Shown: positions 7,667 through 17,019, numbered from the stretch's first letter. The stretch: 64,000 bases of DNA from Actinacidiphila acididurans (GCF_016918855.1 NZ_JADKYB010000019.1:62001-126000), one strand, 5' to 3'. Program-made: numbers and translations. The notes: generated by a model not told the origin, from the letters alone.

Positions 7667-8242
7667 TTACGCCTCCGGTTCGCGCTGTTCGCCCTGCTCG
7701 CGCTGTTCGTCGGCCAGGAGCTGGAAGGCGACCGCGCCGTCCAGCGATTCGCGGATGATGTCGGCGTGGCCGGCGTGGCGGGCCTGCTCCTCGACGAGGT
7801 GGAGCAGGATCCAGCGGGCGGTGCGCTTGGCGTCCGGCGGGAACCAGGGCGCCTGAGGCAGCGGCACCAGGACGTCCAGGCTCGGCAGGGCGGTCACCGC
7901 GCGCTCGGTGGCGCGGGCCACCGCCGCGAAATCGGCCAGCACACCGGCCAGCGTCTCGCCGGGCAGGAGCTGGAACTCCGCGTTCCAGTCCGCCGCTTCC
8001 CAGCCCGCCTCGCCCGACCGCGCGTCCGTCGCCCCGCCCAGCACCTCCTGGATCCAGTGGTGCTCCATGTGCGCCGCGTGCTTCACCAGACCGCCCAGCG
8101 CCATGGCGCTCACGCTCGGGTGCGCGGCGGCCTGCTCGTCGGTCAGGCCGCGCACCGCCCTGCGCAGGCCCCCGCGCTGCGCTTCCAGGAACGCCAGCAG
8201 TGCCCCGCGCTCGTCGCCGACCTCGTCCACCAGACTCGGCAT
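7667..8242 (-). CDS. DinB-like (DUF664) putative metal-dependent protein
   Basis: The 191-residue four-helix-bundle protein of the DinB/DUF664 superfamily has the usual metal-binding histidines in LGGLVKHAAHMEHHW (near 50-63) and HLVEEQARHAGHADIIRE near the C-terminus. Such proteins include thiol-dependent transferases that use mycothiol or bacillithiol. The tail is unusually rich in EQ/REQ repeats (EQREQGEQREPEA). ATG 8242 has GGAG eight bases upstream. It lies just upstream of the DUF1990 gene on the same strand (32 bases apart), so the two may be co-transcribed. Confidence 0.85.
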   Translation of the reverse strand: MPSLVDEVGDERGALLAFLEAQRGGLRRAVRGLTDEQAAAHPSVSAMALGGLVKHAAHMEHHWIQEVLGGATDARSGEAGWEAADWNAEFQLLPGETLAGVLADFAAVARATERAVTALPSLDVLVPLPQAPWFPPDAKRTARWILLHLVEEQARHAGHADIIRESLDGAVAFQLLADEQREQGEQREPEA

Positions 8243-8519
8243 GACGCCACTCCGTTCTGTTCGTGTTCCGTTCCGTGTCGCCCGGCTTCTTCCGTCGCCG
8301 GCACTGCCCACGCTAGGAGCCGATGCGGTCAGGTTCGGTCCGCAAGGGGCCGGGCGGCGCGCCGGATGTCGTCGGAATGCCGCACCGAAGTGGCCCGCTT
8401 CCTGGCGGCGCGGGATCGTCGAGGCGGTCGGCGGCACCGGCTCACCGAACGGCCGGGCCGCGCACGCCGTACCGCCGCCGTACCGCCGTGCACGCGTGAC
8501 CCGCGGGAGGTCGCCCGCC

Positions 8520-10046
8520 ATGCCCGAGGAGATGTCCGTCACCGCGCAGGCGCCATGGGCGACGGCCCGCGGCCCGCGGGAGGCGGCGGGGGCGGCCCGG
8601 TGGCTGGGCGCGGTAGGCGCCGGCTACGTCCTGCTGCAACTGCTCCTGGTCGTGCCCGGCACCGGCCTGGCCTGGGACGAGACGGTATACACCAGCCAGG
8701 TGAGCGGTTCGGTGCCGGCCGCCTTCTTCAGCGCGCCCCGGGCCCGCGGCATCACGTTCCTCGCCGCGCCCGTCGCCCAGCTCACCACCTCGATGACCGC
8801 GCTGCGCGTGTGGATGGCACTGCTGTCGGGCGCCGGGCTGTTCCTGGCGCTGTGGGTGTGGCGCGCCCTGGTGCCGGTCCGCGTGCTCGCCCTGGCCGGG
8901 GCGCTGTTCGCCACCTTGTGGGTCACCGTCTTCTATGGCCCGCAGGTGATGCCCAACCTGTGGAGCGCGTACGGGGCGCTGGCCGCCGCCGGCTGCTTCC
9001 TGCGCGCGGCGCGCGACCCCACGGACCGCGGGGCCCTCAGCGGGCTGGCGGCGGGCGTCGCGGTGACCGGATTGATGCGCCCGCCGGACGCGGTGTGGCT
9101 GGTGCTGCCGCTCGCCGGGGCGGCCCTGCTGGTGCCCGCCTTGCGCCGCGGGCCGTGGCCGCTGGTCGCGATGGGCGCCGGCCTGGTGCTGGGCTGCGGG
9201 GAGTGGGTCGCCGAGGCGTACGTCCATTACGGCGGGCTCGCCGAGCGGCTGCGCACCGCCGGCCGGATCCAGGGCGGCATGGGCTGGAACGTCGCGGTGG
9301 GCGACCAGATCCGGGCGCTCGACGGGCGGGCCCTGTGCCGGCCCTGCGACGTGCCGTGGCGGCACAAGGTGACCGCCCTGTGGTGGTTCGCGCTGCCGCC
9401 GCTGGCCGTGGGCGGCGCAATGGTGGCGGCCCGCGCCGGCCGCCGGGCCGCCGCCTGGCTGCCGCTGACGACCGGGGTGAGCCTCGCCGTGCCGTACCTG
9501 TTCCTCGTCGACTACGCGGCCCCGCGCTTCCTGCTGCCCGCCTACGCCCTGCTGGCCCTGCCCGTCGCAGAGGCGCTGCACGCGCTGCTCACCCCGCCCG
9601 CGACTTCGGCCGTCACGGCATCGAACCGCAAAGTACGCACCCTGGTGCCGGCTCTGGTGGCGGCCGCCCTGTGCGCGCACCTGGCGGTGCAGTTGCGGGT
9701 CGCGGCCGGGGACGTCCGCACCAACCGGGCGATGCGCGCCACCTTCAGCGGCGCCGCGCAGCAGTTGCGCGGCGCCGGGGTGCGCCCGCCGTGCGTCGTG
9801 TCGGGTACGAGCTCGGTCCCGGTCGCCTTCTACGCCGGATGCGCCTCGCACGAGATCAGCGGCCCGGACACCAGCAGCACCCCGGCGGGCGTGGTGGCCG
9901 CCGCGCGCCGCGGGCCCGTCGCCTTCCTGGTCCCCCCGCACCTGCCGCCGCCCGCCTTCGTCCGGACCTGGACCCCGCTGGCCCTGCACGTGCCCGGCGT
10001 CCTGTCCGGCTACCGCGCGTACGTGGCGCCGCCGCCGGGCCGCTGA
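8520..10046 (+). CDS. Polytopic membrane protein, GT-C glycosyltransferase-like
   Basis: The 508-residue protein has roughly ten membrane segments: one at 27-50, then a large extracytoplasmic loop starting LAWDETVYTSQ, and a series of segments to about residue 400. The acidic pair after the first segment (WDE) is placed like the catalytic D/E loop of GT-C enzymes that use polyprenyl-phosphate sugars (PMT/ArnT type). A soluble C-terminal domain ends YRAYVAPPPGR. ATG 8520 has GGGAGG eight bases upstream. It likely glycosylates an exported protein or envelope polymer, but I cannot name a substrate. The region 8243-8519 upstream holds no other gene I can support. Confidence 0.65.
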   Translation: MPEEMSVTAQAPWATARGPREAAGAARWLGAVGAGYVLLQLLLVVPGTGLAWDETVYTSQVSGSVPAAFFSAPRARGITFLAAPVAQLTTSMTALRVWMALLSGAGLFLALWVWRALVPVRVLALAGALFATLWVTVFYGPQVMPNLWSAYGALAAAGCFLRAARDPTDRGALSGLAAGVAVTGLMRPPDAVWLVLPLAGAALLVPALRRGPWPLVAMGAGLVLGCGEWVAEAYVHYGGLAERLRTAGRIQGGMGWNVAVGDQIRALDGRALCRPCDVPWRHKVTALWWFALPPLAVGGAMVAARAGRRAAAWLPLTTGVSLAVPYLFLVDYAAPRFLLPAYALLALPVAEALHALLTPPATSAVTASNRKVRTLVPALVAAALCAHLAVQLRVAAGDVRTNRAMRATFSGAAQQLRGAGVRPPCVVSGTSSVPVAFYAGCASHEISGPDTSSTPAGVVAAARRGPVAFLVPPHLPPPAFVRTWTPLALHVPGVLSGYRAYVAPPPGR

Positions 10047-10121
10047 CGACGTGCGCCCAGCCGCCGGTACGACCCCGCGCGGACCGTACGGACACCGGAG
10101 CGACCGGCCCCCACGATCAAT

Positions 10122-10178
10122 CGGAGGGTCCTCCGTTTATGCTAGCCTGCCGTCACGGCCGTATCGGAGGAACCTCCG
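10122..10178. promoter_or_regulatory. Pair of CGGAGG-NN-CCTCCG operators before the aldo/keto reductase
   Basis: Two 14-base palindromes, CGGAGG-GT-CCTCCG (10122-10135) and CGGAGG-AA-CCTCCG (10165-10178), lie 43 bases apart centre to centre. They flank a possible -10 box TATGCT (10138-10143). The form and spacing suit a TetR-family repressor of the downstream gene. The cognate regulator is not adjacent. Confidence 0.7.
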
Positions 10179-10225
10179 GATAGCGGCCCGCGACAGCGTA
10201 CCCCCTCACCCCCAGGAGCACCGTC

Positions 10226-11143
10226 ATGAGCAGCGCGGACAGCGCACCGAAGGCACCCGGCGGGACCGCCCTTCTGGCCGGGCGGACGGTCGCCCGGATC
10301 GGGCTCGGCGCGATGCAGCTCGCCGACCCGCCCGGCGGCCGCCCCGGACCGAGCCGCGAGCAGGCGGTCGCGGTCCTGCGCACCGCCGTCGCGCGGGGCG
10401 TGAACCACATCGACACAGCGCAGTTCTACGGGGCCGGCGCGTGCAACGAGGTCATCCGCCAGGCCCTGCACCCCTACTCCGACGACCTGTCGCTGGTCAG
10501 CAAGGTGGGCGCCGACCACGACATGGCGGCCGGCACCCTGGTGCCGGCCCAGCGGCCGGAGCAGCTGCGGGCGAGCGTCGAGGAGAACCTCGCGGCCCTG
10601 GGCACGGACCACCTCGCCGTGGTCAACCTGCGGCGCCTGGACGTCGCGCCCGGCCTGGTCGCCGAGGGCGACCAGCGGGTGGACCTCGACAGCCAGCTCG
10701 CCGAGCTGATGGCGCTGCGGGACGCGGGCACGATCGGTGGGATCGGGCTGAGCAATGTGGACGCGGCCCAGCTCCGCCAGGCCCTGCCGGCCGGGATCGT
10801 GTGCGTGCAGAACGCGCACAGCCCGCTGGACCGGGCCGCCGAGCCCGTGCTCGAGGTGTGCCGGGAGCACGGCGTCGCCTGGGTGCCGTTCTTCCCGCTC
10901 GGCTCGGCCTTCCCGGCCATCCCCAAGGTGACCGAGCACCCCGTGGTCGTCGAGGCCGCCGCCGCACTCGGCGTCACTCGGGCCCAGGTCGGCCTGGCCT
11001 GGCACCTGGCCCACTACGCCCGCACGCTGCTGATCCCCGGCACCGCCGACCCGGCCCACCTGGCCGACAACCTCGCGGCCGGCGCCGTCCGCCTCGACCC
11101 GGCCACACTCGCCGCGATCGACGCGCTCGCCCCGGCGGCCTGA
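10226..11143 (+). CDS. Aldo/keto reductase
   Basis: The 305-residue NADPH-dependent oxidoreductase of the aldo/keto reductase superfamily has the barrel pattern: IGLGAMQLA at the first strand, HIDTAQFYG (catalytic D and Y), LSLVSKVG (catalytic K), EENLAALGTDHLAVVNLRRLD, GIGLSNVD, and an NADP-binding TLLIPGTADPAHLADNL near 265-280. The tetrad histidine position (LAVVNLRRLD) carries Asn instead of His, as in several bacterial relatives that reduce aldehydes poorly. ATG 10226 has AGGAG seven bases upstream. Control through the two palindromes upstream suggests induction by a small toxic carbonyl or drug (inference). Confidence 0.9.
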   Translation: MSSADSAPKAPGGTALLAGRTVARIGLGAMQLADPPGGRPGPSREQAVAVLRTAVARGVNHIDTAQFYGAGACNEVIRQALHPYSDDLSLVSKVGADHDMAAGTLVPAQRPEQLRASVEENLAALGTDHLAVVNLRRLDVAPGLVAEGDQRVDLDSQLAELMALRDAGTIGGIGLSNVDAAQLRQALPAGIVCVQNAHSPLDRAAEPVLEVCREHGVAWVPFFPLGSAFPAIPKVTEHPVVVEAAAALGVTRAQVGLAWHLAHYARTLLIPGTADPAHLADNLAAGAVRLDPATLAAIDALAPAA

Positions 11144-11214
11144 CCGCCGTCGCCCCCCGCGGGCCCGGCTCCGGCGCGCGGCTGTCCGCGTACCGGACCC
11201 GGGCCCGCGGTGTC

Positions 11215-11299
11215 GTCCGCGTGCCGTTGTTCGCGTGCCGTTGCCCCGCGTGCTGTTATCCGCATGCCGTTGTCCGCGTACTGCTGTCCGCGTACGTGA
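11215..11299. repeat. 14-bp degenerate tandem repeat, six units
   Basis: Units close to GTCCGCGTGCCGTT repeat at 11215, 11229, 11243, 11258, 11272 and 11286, with one unit of 15 bases. The array lies in the 401-base gap between the aldo/keto reductase and the beta-helix gene. The sequence TACGTGAATCGC at the array's end (11293-11304) recurs at 11456-11467, next to the dyad TTCATGTACGTGAA (11449-11462). I see no gene in this gap. Confidence 0.75.
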
Positions 11300-11544
11300 A
11301 TCGCCCGCCCGGCGCCGCGCTCCCGCACACGCGCCACTCGTACCACGAACCCCGTGGCCAACTCCCCCTCCTTCCGCAACCCTTGACGCCCTCCGGCTCG
11401 CGGCCTACCGTCGGCTGACGAACGGCCCGTCCATGAATATGGCCTGACTTCATGTACGTGAATCGCAGTCGGATCCGCCGCTTCCCCCGCACGCCCCGCG
11501 GCGGACCGGGCCGTACGCGACCCCCCACACCCAGGAGGAAGTTC

Positions 11545-12549
11545 GTGACGAACTCCCGCACCCTCTCCGCGGCCACGGCTGCGGCCGTCGCCGTCCTCGG
11601 CCTCGGGCTGGCGTCACTGGCGTCCGGCACCGCCTCGGCCGCGCCGGCCGCCCGTACGGTGAACGTCTCCACCGCCGCCCAGCTCAGCGCGGCGCTGGCC
11701 GGCGCCCAGCCCGGCGACACCATCGCGCTCGCCGACGGCACCTACAGCGGCCAGTTCAAGGCCGCGGTCGCGGGCACCTCGTCCGCGCCCATTGTGCTCA
11801 CCGGCAGCGCCAAGGCCGTGCTGACCTCAAGCGGCGGCAATGGTTACGGCCTGTGGCTGGACAAGGCGCCGTACTGGCAGGTCAAGGGCCTGACCGTGGC
11901 GAACGCGAACAAGGGCGTCGTCATGGACGCCTCCCCGCACGTCACCATTGACGGCATCACGGTCCACGACATCGGCTACGAGGGCGTGCACTTCCGCTCC
12001 GGCAGCGACCACGGCGTCATCGAGGACTCCACGGTCCACGACACCGGCACCACCCACCCCGAATACGGCGAGGGCGTCTACATCGGCTCGGCCAACAGCA
12101 ACTGGGACCAGTACGCGGGCCCGACCGGAGTGGACGCCTCGGACTACGTCCAGGTGCTCAACAACCACATCGGACCGAATGTCGCCGCAGAGGGCATCGA
12201 CATCAAGGAGGGCACCCACTCCGGTGTGGTGCGCGGCAACACCCTGGACGGCACCGGCGAGCAGAACCAGAACTCCGGCGACTCCACGATCGACGTCAAG
12301 GGCGACGGCTACGTCCTGGACGGCAACACGGTCGGCCACCCGTACACCGACGGCTTCCAGGTGCACAACGTGTACGCGTCCTACGGCTGCGGCAACAGCT
12401 TCACCGGCAACCACTTCACGCTGGGCTCCGCGCCCGGCTACGGCATCAACGTCACCGACAACAGCAAGTGCTCGGCGAAGAACACGGTGTCGGCCACCAA
12501 CACCTCGAGCGGCGGCAAGGGCCTGACGAACATCACCGTGACCGGCTGA
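11545..12549 (+). CDS. Secreted right-handed parallel beta-helix protein (polysaccharide lyase-like)
   Basis: The 334-residue exported protein has a Sec signal peptide (hydrophobic stretch VAVLGLGLASLASG, probable cleavage after ASA near 31). The next segment, VSTAAQLSAALAGAQPGDTIALADGTY, is the N-terminal cap seen in chondroitinase-B/PL6-like and pectate-lyase-like beta-helix proteins. Repeated short strands follow with Asn/Asp/Gly turns (HVTIDGITVHDIG, GVIEDSTVHDTG, NHIGPN, GNTLDGTG, YVLDGNTVG). Two cysteines near the end may pair. The GTG at 11545 has a perfect AGGAGG six bases upstream and is preferred to the ATG at 11452, which would put 31 basic residues before the signal. It may bind or cleave an acidic polysaccharide. 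Confidence 0.8.
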   Translation: MTNSRTLSAATAAAVAVLGLGLASLASGTASAAPAARTVNVSTAAQLSAALAGAQPGDTIALADGTYSGQFKAAVAGTSSAPIVLTGSAKAVLTSSGGNGYGLWLDKAPYWQVKGLTVANANKGVVMDASPHVTIDGITVHDIGYEGVHFRSGSDHGVIEDSTVHDTGTTHPEYGEGVYIGSANSNWDQYAGPTGVDASDYVQVLNNHIGPNVAAEGIDIKEGTHSGVVRGNTLDGTGEQNQNSGDSTIDVKGDGYVLDGNTVGHPYTDGFQVHNVYASYGCGNSFTGNHFTLGSAPGYGINVTDNSKCSAKNTVSATNTSSGGKGLTNITVTG

Positions 12550-12660
12550 TCCCCCCACGCCCCTCACCCGTGAAGCCCCGCACCGCGCGGCGGCCGGGAC
12601 CCGTACCCCACGGTCCCGGCCCGCCGTCGCTCCCCCGTCGGCTCGCGGTCCACGCGTGGT

Positions 12661-12765
12661 CTACCCGTGCCGCCGGTAATTGGGGCCGCCCATCATGAAC
12701 ACCAGCGTGGCGACCGTGAAGGCGATCACGAGCAGTGAGAAGCCGATGGTCTCCAGCGCCCTCAT
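12661..12765 (-). CDS. 34-residue single-span membrane protein
   Basis: The short frame MRALETIGFSLLVIAFTVATLVFMMGGPNYRRHG carries a single hydrophobic span (about residues 8-25) and a basic tail. It is preceded by AGGAGG with ideal spacing to ATG 12765, the strongest ribosome site in the neighbourhood. Similar tiny membrane proteins are common in streptomycetes and usually go unannotated. Its role is unknown. It lies downstream of the flavoprotein gene on the same strand, after a 267-base gap, so co-transcription is possible but not shown. Confidence 0.6.
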   Translation of the reverse strand: MRALETIGFSLLVIAFTVATLVFMMGGPNYRRHG

Positions 12766-13032
12766 CCCGGTCCTCCTCACCGCCGGCCCGAGGGGCCCGT
12801 ACCGGCGCGGCCGGACCCGGCCCGACCCCACCACCGTCGCACGGCTGCCGGGTCCCGGCAGATCGGGGTCCACGGACCGGACCGGCGTCTCGGATGGTGG
12901 TCTCTGGCGGTCCGTGGCGGTCCAGGGCCGGGCCGAACGCCCCCGGACAGCGGCGAAGGCCCCGGGAGAGCGGCCGGGAACGTGTGCGCCCGGGACGGCC
13001 GCCCCGGGCGCACACATCGGGTTCCGGGACCG

Positions 13033-14571
13033 TCAGGGCGTGAAGACGTGCTGCCCCGGCGCGAGCAGCCGGTTCGGGTCGTAGCGCTGCTTGGCGGCGG
13101 CGAACTCCGGCCAGCTCCGGCCGTACTGCGCCCGCCAGTCGGCCGGGCTCATCGCGATGGTGCCCACCGGGTACTGGGTGCCGCCGGCCACGCGCACCGT
13201 CTCGTAGGCGGCGGCGTTGGCGGCGGCGCGCGCCTGGACGGCGGCCTGGTCGGCCGGGTCCATCGTCCACAGCACGGCCAGCAGGTAGGGGACGGGGTCG
13301 GCCGGCATCCGCAGCAGCGGGGTGCGCAGCCGGTCGCTCACCAGCGGGTAGATCAGCACCACTCCCCCGGGCCCGGTGTCCTGCCCGGCGATGCCGTCCA
13401 GCAGGGTGCGGGCGAGGGTCGCGGCACTGTCGCCGGGCAGCAGCAGGTTGAGCCAGGGGTGCGCCCAGGACCACAGGCCGGCCTGCTCCAGCGCGGCCAC
13501 GCCCGCGGCGAGCCGGTTCAGGAAGTCGAAGTAGTCCAGGGTCTCGGCGGTGACCGCGCCGGAGGTGTCGTAGCGCAGGCCGGCCAGCAGCGCCGTGTCG
13601 TCCGGTTCGGGTCCTGCGGGCGGCCCGTAGGCGACGGCCTCCAGGACGTAACCGGTGAAGGCCCCGGCGGCGTCGGGGACGACCTCACCCTCGACGTAGG
13701 CGAAGCGGTCGTCCTCGGCGAGCAGCCGCTGGTCGTCGAGGAAGGTGGCCAGGTCGGTGTAGGGCAGCAGGAAGTGACGTACCGTCACGGGCGCGGTGAC
13801 CAGGCGCAGGGTGGCCGAGACGATCACCGCGCACTGGCCGAGGCCGGCCAGCACCGCGCGGAAGAGGTCGGGGCGGCGGGTGGCGGAGCAGGTGAGCAGC
13901 TCGCCGGCGCCGGTGACGACCTGGAGCTGGGTGACGTTGTCGACCTGGGCGCCGTAGAGGTGGGTCTGGCCACCGAGGCCGCCGACCGACAGGGTGCCGC
14001 CGACGGACAGTTCGAGGTAGTCGGTGAAGACCGGCGGGGTCAGGCCCTGCGCCAGGGTGGCGTGGACGACCGCGCTCCACACGGCGCCGGCCTGCACGGT
14101 GACGGTACCCGTGCCCGCGCCCTGCTGCGCGCGGACCGGGCCGATCGCGTTCAGCGTCGCGGTCTCGACGATCAGGCCGCCGTCCACCTGGGCCTGGCCA
14201 TTGGTGGCGTGCCCCTGGCCGCGGGCGGCGACCTGGATGCCCTGGTCGTTGCAGAAGCGGATCATGGTCACCACGTCGGCGACCGAGCCGGGCCGCAGGA
14301 TCGCCGCCGGGGTGCGGTGGACGCTGTGGCCGAAGTCGTCGGCGTCGGCGGCCAGTGCCGCCGGGTCGGTGACCAGGGTGCCGTCCAGCGGCGGGACGTC
14401 GGCGAACGGCCCACCGGTGGTGGTGCGGCCGGTGGCGGGCGCCGGGTGTCCCGCCGCGGTGACCCAGGTCCGGGCCAGCGGATCGAACGCGATCACGGCG
14501 GCTCCTGCCGCCAGTCCGTGCAGGGCGGTGCGTCGGTTGAGCGGTTGCGGCAGGCGGTGCCGGTCGGGCAT
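13033..14571 (-). CDS. Tat-exported FAD-binding oxidoreductase, cytokinin-dehydrogenase-like
   Basis: The 512-residue flavoprotein of the PCMH/VAO superfamily opens with a twin-arginine signal (NRRTALHGLAAGAAV), so it is probably exported folded with FAD. The FAD domain shows HRTPAAILRPGSVADVV, QVAARGQGHATNGQAQVDGG (RGxGHxxxGQ, where the histidine can hold the flavin covalently), and SVGGTLSVGGLGGQTHLYG. The C-terminal substrate domain includes the HPWLNLLLP block typical of plant and bacterial cytokinin dehydrogenases. ATG 14571 follows AGGAGGAGG. It may oxidise cytokinins or another amine/alcohol outside the cell. The exact substrate is not determined by sequence alone. Confidence 0.85.
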   Translation of the reverse strand: MPDRHRLPQPLNRRTALHGLAAGAAVIAFDPLARTWVTAAGHPAPATGRTTTGGPFADVPPLDGTLVTDPAALAADADDFGHSVHRTPAAILRPGSVADVVTMIRFCNDQGIQVAARGQGHATNGQAQVDGGLIVETATLNAIGPVRAQQGAGTGTVTVQAGAVWSAVVHATLAQGLTPPVFTDYLELSVGGTLSVGGLGGQTHLYGAQVDNVTQLQVVTGAGELLTCSATRRPDLFRAVLAGLGQCAVIVSATLRLVTAPVTVRHFLLPYTDLATFLDDQRLLAEDDRFAYVEGEVVPDAAGAFTGYVLEAVAYGPPAGPEPDDTALLAGLRYDTSGAVTAETLDYFDFLNRLAAGVAALEQAGLWSWAHPWLNLLLPGDSAATLARTLLDGIAGQDTGPGGVVLIYPLVSDRLRTPLLRMPADPVPYLLAVLWTMDPADQAAVQARAAANAAAYETVRVAGGTQYPVGTIAMSPADWRAQYGRSWPEFAAAKQRYDPNRLLAPGQHVFTP

Positions 14572-14901
14572 GCGGTGCCTCCTCCTGGGCCGGTGGACCG
14601 GTGGGTCGCGGCGGTACGCCGACACCGGGCGGCTGCGGCCCCGCGACCGGCGTCGATGCTATCCGCGGGGCCCACTCACCGGACCCCCCGCGGCACGGGC
14701 CGGACGCGCCGTCCCGGATCCCTCGATGATCACCCGGCCCGGCGTCCCCTTCCGCCCCGTACGTCCCAGTAGCGTGCTGCGCGCAGCGCAGTGTTCACAC
14801 CCGCGCAGTCCGGTGGTGGCTGGGATGTCCCCCGCCGGTACTTGCCTGGAAAGGTCCGCGTGCCGTCCGGGGCGCGCGGACACCTCGGCGGGAGGGGCGG
14901 G

Positions 14902-16887
14902 ATGGCACGGGACATCGGGCGGCGCAGATTCCTCACCGGGGCGGGAGCCGCGATCACCATGGCGGCCGTGGGCACTCCCGCGTACGCGACCGACGACGCG
15001 CGGGACGCGGCCACCGCCAACGACCTGGTGGATGTTCAGCTCCTCGACATCACCGACCTGCACGGCTACTTGCAGTCCGCGCCCGGCGGCAACAGCGTGA
15101 TCCAGGGCGCCGGCGGCGCCACGTACACGGTGGGCGGGATCGGCTACATGGCCGCGCACCTGGAGCGGCTGCGGGCGGGGCGGCGCAATTCGCTGTTCTT
15201 CGCGCCCGGGGATCTCTTCTCCGGCTGGGAGTTCGACGCCATGAGCCTGGCCGACGAGCCGTCGATCGAGGCGCTGAACCGGCTGGGGCTGGACTTCGCG
15301 ACGGCCGGCAACCACGAGTTCGACAAGTCGCCGTCCTTCCTGGTCCGGCACATGGAGCACGGCGTGCCCTTCCCGGTGGCCGGCCAGGACGACTCCTTCC
15401 CCGACTCGGCGGGGCTGCGCTTCAAGGGCGCGCGGTTCCGCTACTACAGCGCCAACATGGTCTGGGCGCACGGCGGCCGTTCGGTGCTGCCGCCGTACAA
15501 CATCGAGTGGGTGGACGCCGGGAACGGCCGCCGGCTGCCGATCGGCTTCATCCACCTGACCGCGATCGGCACCGACACCGGCTCGACCTCGTACCAGCCG
15601 GCGCTGGCCTCGCTGGACGAGGTGGCGACCGCCAACCGGTGCGCCGCGGAGCTCAAGCGGCGCGGGGTCAACGCGATCGTGCTGAGCATGCACGACGGGG
15701 CGGTGGCCGGCAGCGACTTCAGCAGCGGCAGCGATCCGTCCGGGCCGGCCTACGACCTGGCGCTGAAGGTGTCGCCGGACATCGACGCGATCGTCACCGG
15801 GCACTGGCACTGCCGGTTCACCATGATGGTGCCCGACCCGAACGGGGTGCCGCGGCCGTTCGTGGAGGCCGGCTGCTACGGACAGGTCATCAACGAGATC
15901 AACCTGCGGCTGGACCCGCGCACCGGGGCGGTGGTGCGGGAGCTGACCACGTCGGTCAACCACCCCAACACCCGTGATGTGACGCCCGATCCGGAGCTCC
16001 AGGAGATCGCCGACTACTGGACGGGGTACGCGGCGAGGCGCGGCGCCACGGTGATCGGCCGGCAGACCGCGTCCTTCACCCGCACCCGCAACGCGGCCGG
16101 CGAGAGCACGATGGGCAACCTGGTGGCGGACTGGGCGTACTGGGCCGGACGGCAGCCGCTCGGCCCGATGAACGACGGCAACGACAACCCGAACGTGCCC
16201 GCCGACCTCGCCCTGGTGGCCGCGGCGCCGCGGGTCGGGCAGAGCGTGATCAGCCGCGACCTGACGCTGGACAGCGCGTCCGGCGGCGCGGTGACGCTCC
16301 AGCAGGCGTGGAACGCGGTCGGCTACGGCGACCCGATCCTCACCGTCACCGTGACCGGGCAGCAGATCCTGGCCGCGCTCGAGGAGCAGTGGTACGCGGC
16401 CGCCGACGGGTCCATGCGGTTCGCGCCGCTGGCGGTCTCGGCGAACGTCGGCTACTCCTTCGACGCCACCGCCGCGGCCGGCTCACGGGTGCGGGCGCAG
16501 GACGTCCTGATCGACGGCGCGCCGCTGCGGCCGGACGCCTCCTACCGGCTGGCGGCCACCGCGTACACGCTGCTGGGGGCGGACGGCTTCACGTCCTTCG
16601 CCGGTTTCGCCGCGCCGGTGCGGCACGTACGGGACTACGAGAGCTTCGTGGCGTTCGTACGCGCGCAGGAGTCGCTGACGCCGGCCGCGCTCGGCCGGGT
16701 GAGCGTACGCAACGCGGACGCGACGACGGCCCGGATCGGCGACATGGTCCCCCACGCGCAGTCCTGCGCGGCCTTCGCGGCCGGCCGGGACGCGCCGGCG
16801 GGCGCGGACGCCTCGGCGGAGTCCCGTACGGTCGCCGCCCAGCTCACCCGGGCCCGCCCGGCGGGCACGGCCGCCCTTCCGTGCTGA
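14902..16887 (+). CDS. Tat-exported 5'-nucleotidase/UshA-like metallophosphoesterase
   Basis: The 661-residue protein has a twin-arginine signal (GRRRFLTGAG) followed by a calcineurin-like metallophosphoesterase domain: DITDLHGY (metal D and H), APGDLFSG, GNHEFD, HDG and GHWHC. It ends in a 5'-nucleotidase C-terminal domain (RNAAGESTMGNLVAD; YSFDATAAAGSRV). It should dephosphorylate extracellular nucleotides or related phosphoesters. ATG 14902 has GGGAGG about six bases upstream. It is divergent from the flavoprotein gene across 330 bases (14572-14901) in which I see only a short palindrome, GCTGCGCGCAGC, near 14774, and no gene. Length and domain order are normal for the family. Confidence 0.9.
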   Translation: MARDIGRRRFLTGAGAAITMAAVGTPAYATDDARDAATANDLVDVQLLDITDLHGYLQSAPGGNSVIQGAGGATYTVGGIGYMAAHLERLRAGRRNSLFFAPGDLFSGWEFDAMSLADEPSIEALNRLGLDFATAGNHEFDKSPSFLVRHMEHGVPFPVAGQDDSFPDSAGLRFKGARFRYYSANMVWAHGGRSVLPPYNIEWVDAGNGRRLPIGFIHLTAIGTDTGSTSYQPALASLDEVATANRCAAELKRRGVNAIVLSMHDGAVAGSDFSSGSDPSGPAYDLALKVSPDIDAIVTGHWHCRFTMMVPDPNGVPRPFVEAGCYGQVINEINLRLDPRTGAVVRELTTSVNHPNTRDVTPDPELQEIADYWTGYAARRGATVIGRQTASFTRTRNAAGESTMGNLVADWAYWAGRQPLGPMNDGNDNPNVPADLALVAAAPRVGQSVISRDLTLDSASGGAVTLQQAWNAVGYGDPILTVTVTGQQILAALEEQWYAAADGSMRFAPLAVSANVGYSFDATAAAGSRVRAQDVLIDGAPLRPDASYRLAATAYTLLGADGFTSFAGFAAPVRHVRDYESFVAFVRAQESLTPAALGRVSVRNADATTARIGDMVPHAQSCAAFAAGRDAPAGADASAESRTVAAQLTRARPAGTAALPC

Positions 16888-17019
16888 CCCCTATCGGGTG
16901 ATTTTCCCGGCCCCTGCGGCGTGTCCTACCGGGCCGCCTCGGGGGCCGCCGCACGGTGTCACCAGGCAGGGGTGTCTGCCTCCCCAGGGCCGAGTACCTG
17001 CCGCGATGGGAGGTGTGCC

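Noticed and set aside
11452..11544. ATG 11452 as start of the beta-helix gene
   Set aside because: It would add 31 basic residues before a good signal peptide and lacks the perfect AGGAGG that precedes GTG 11545.
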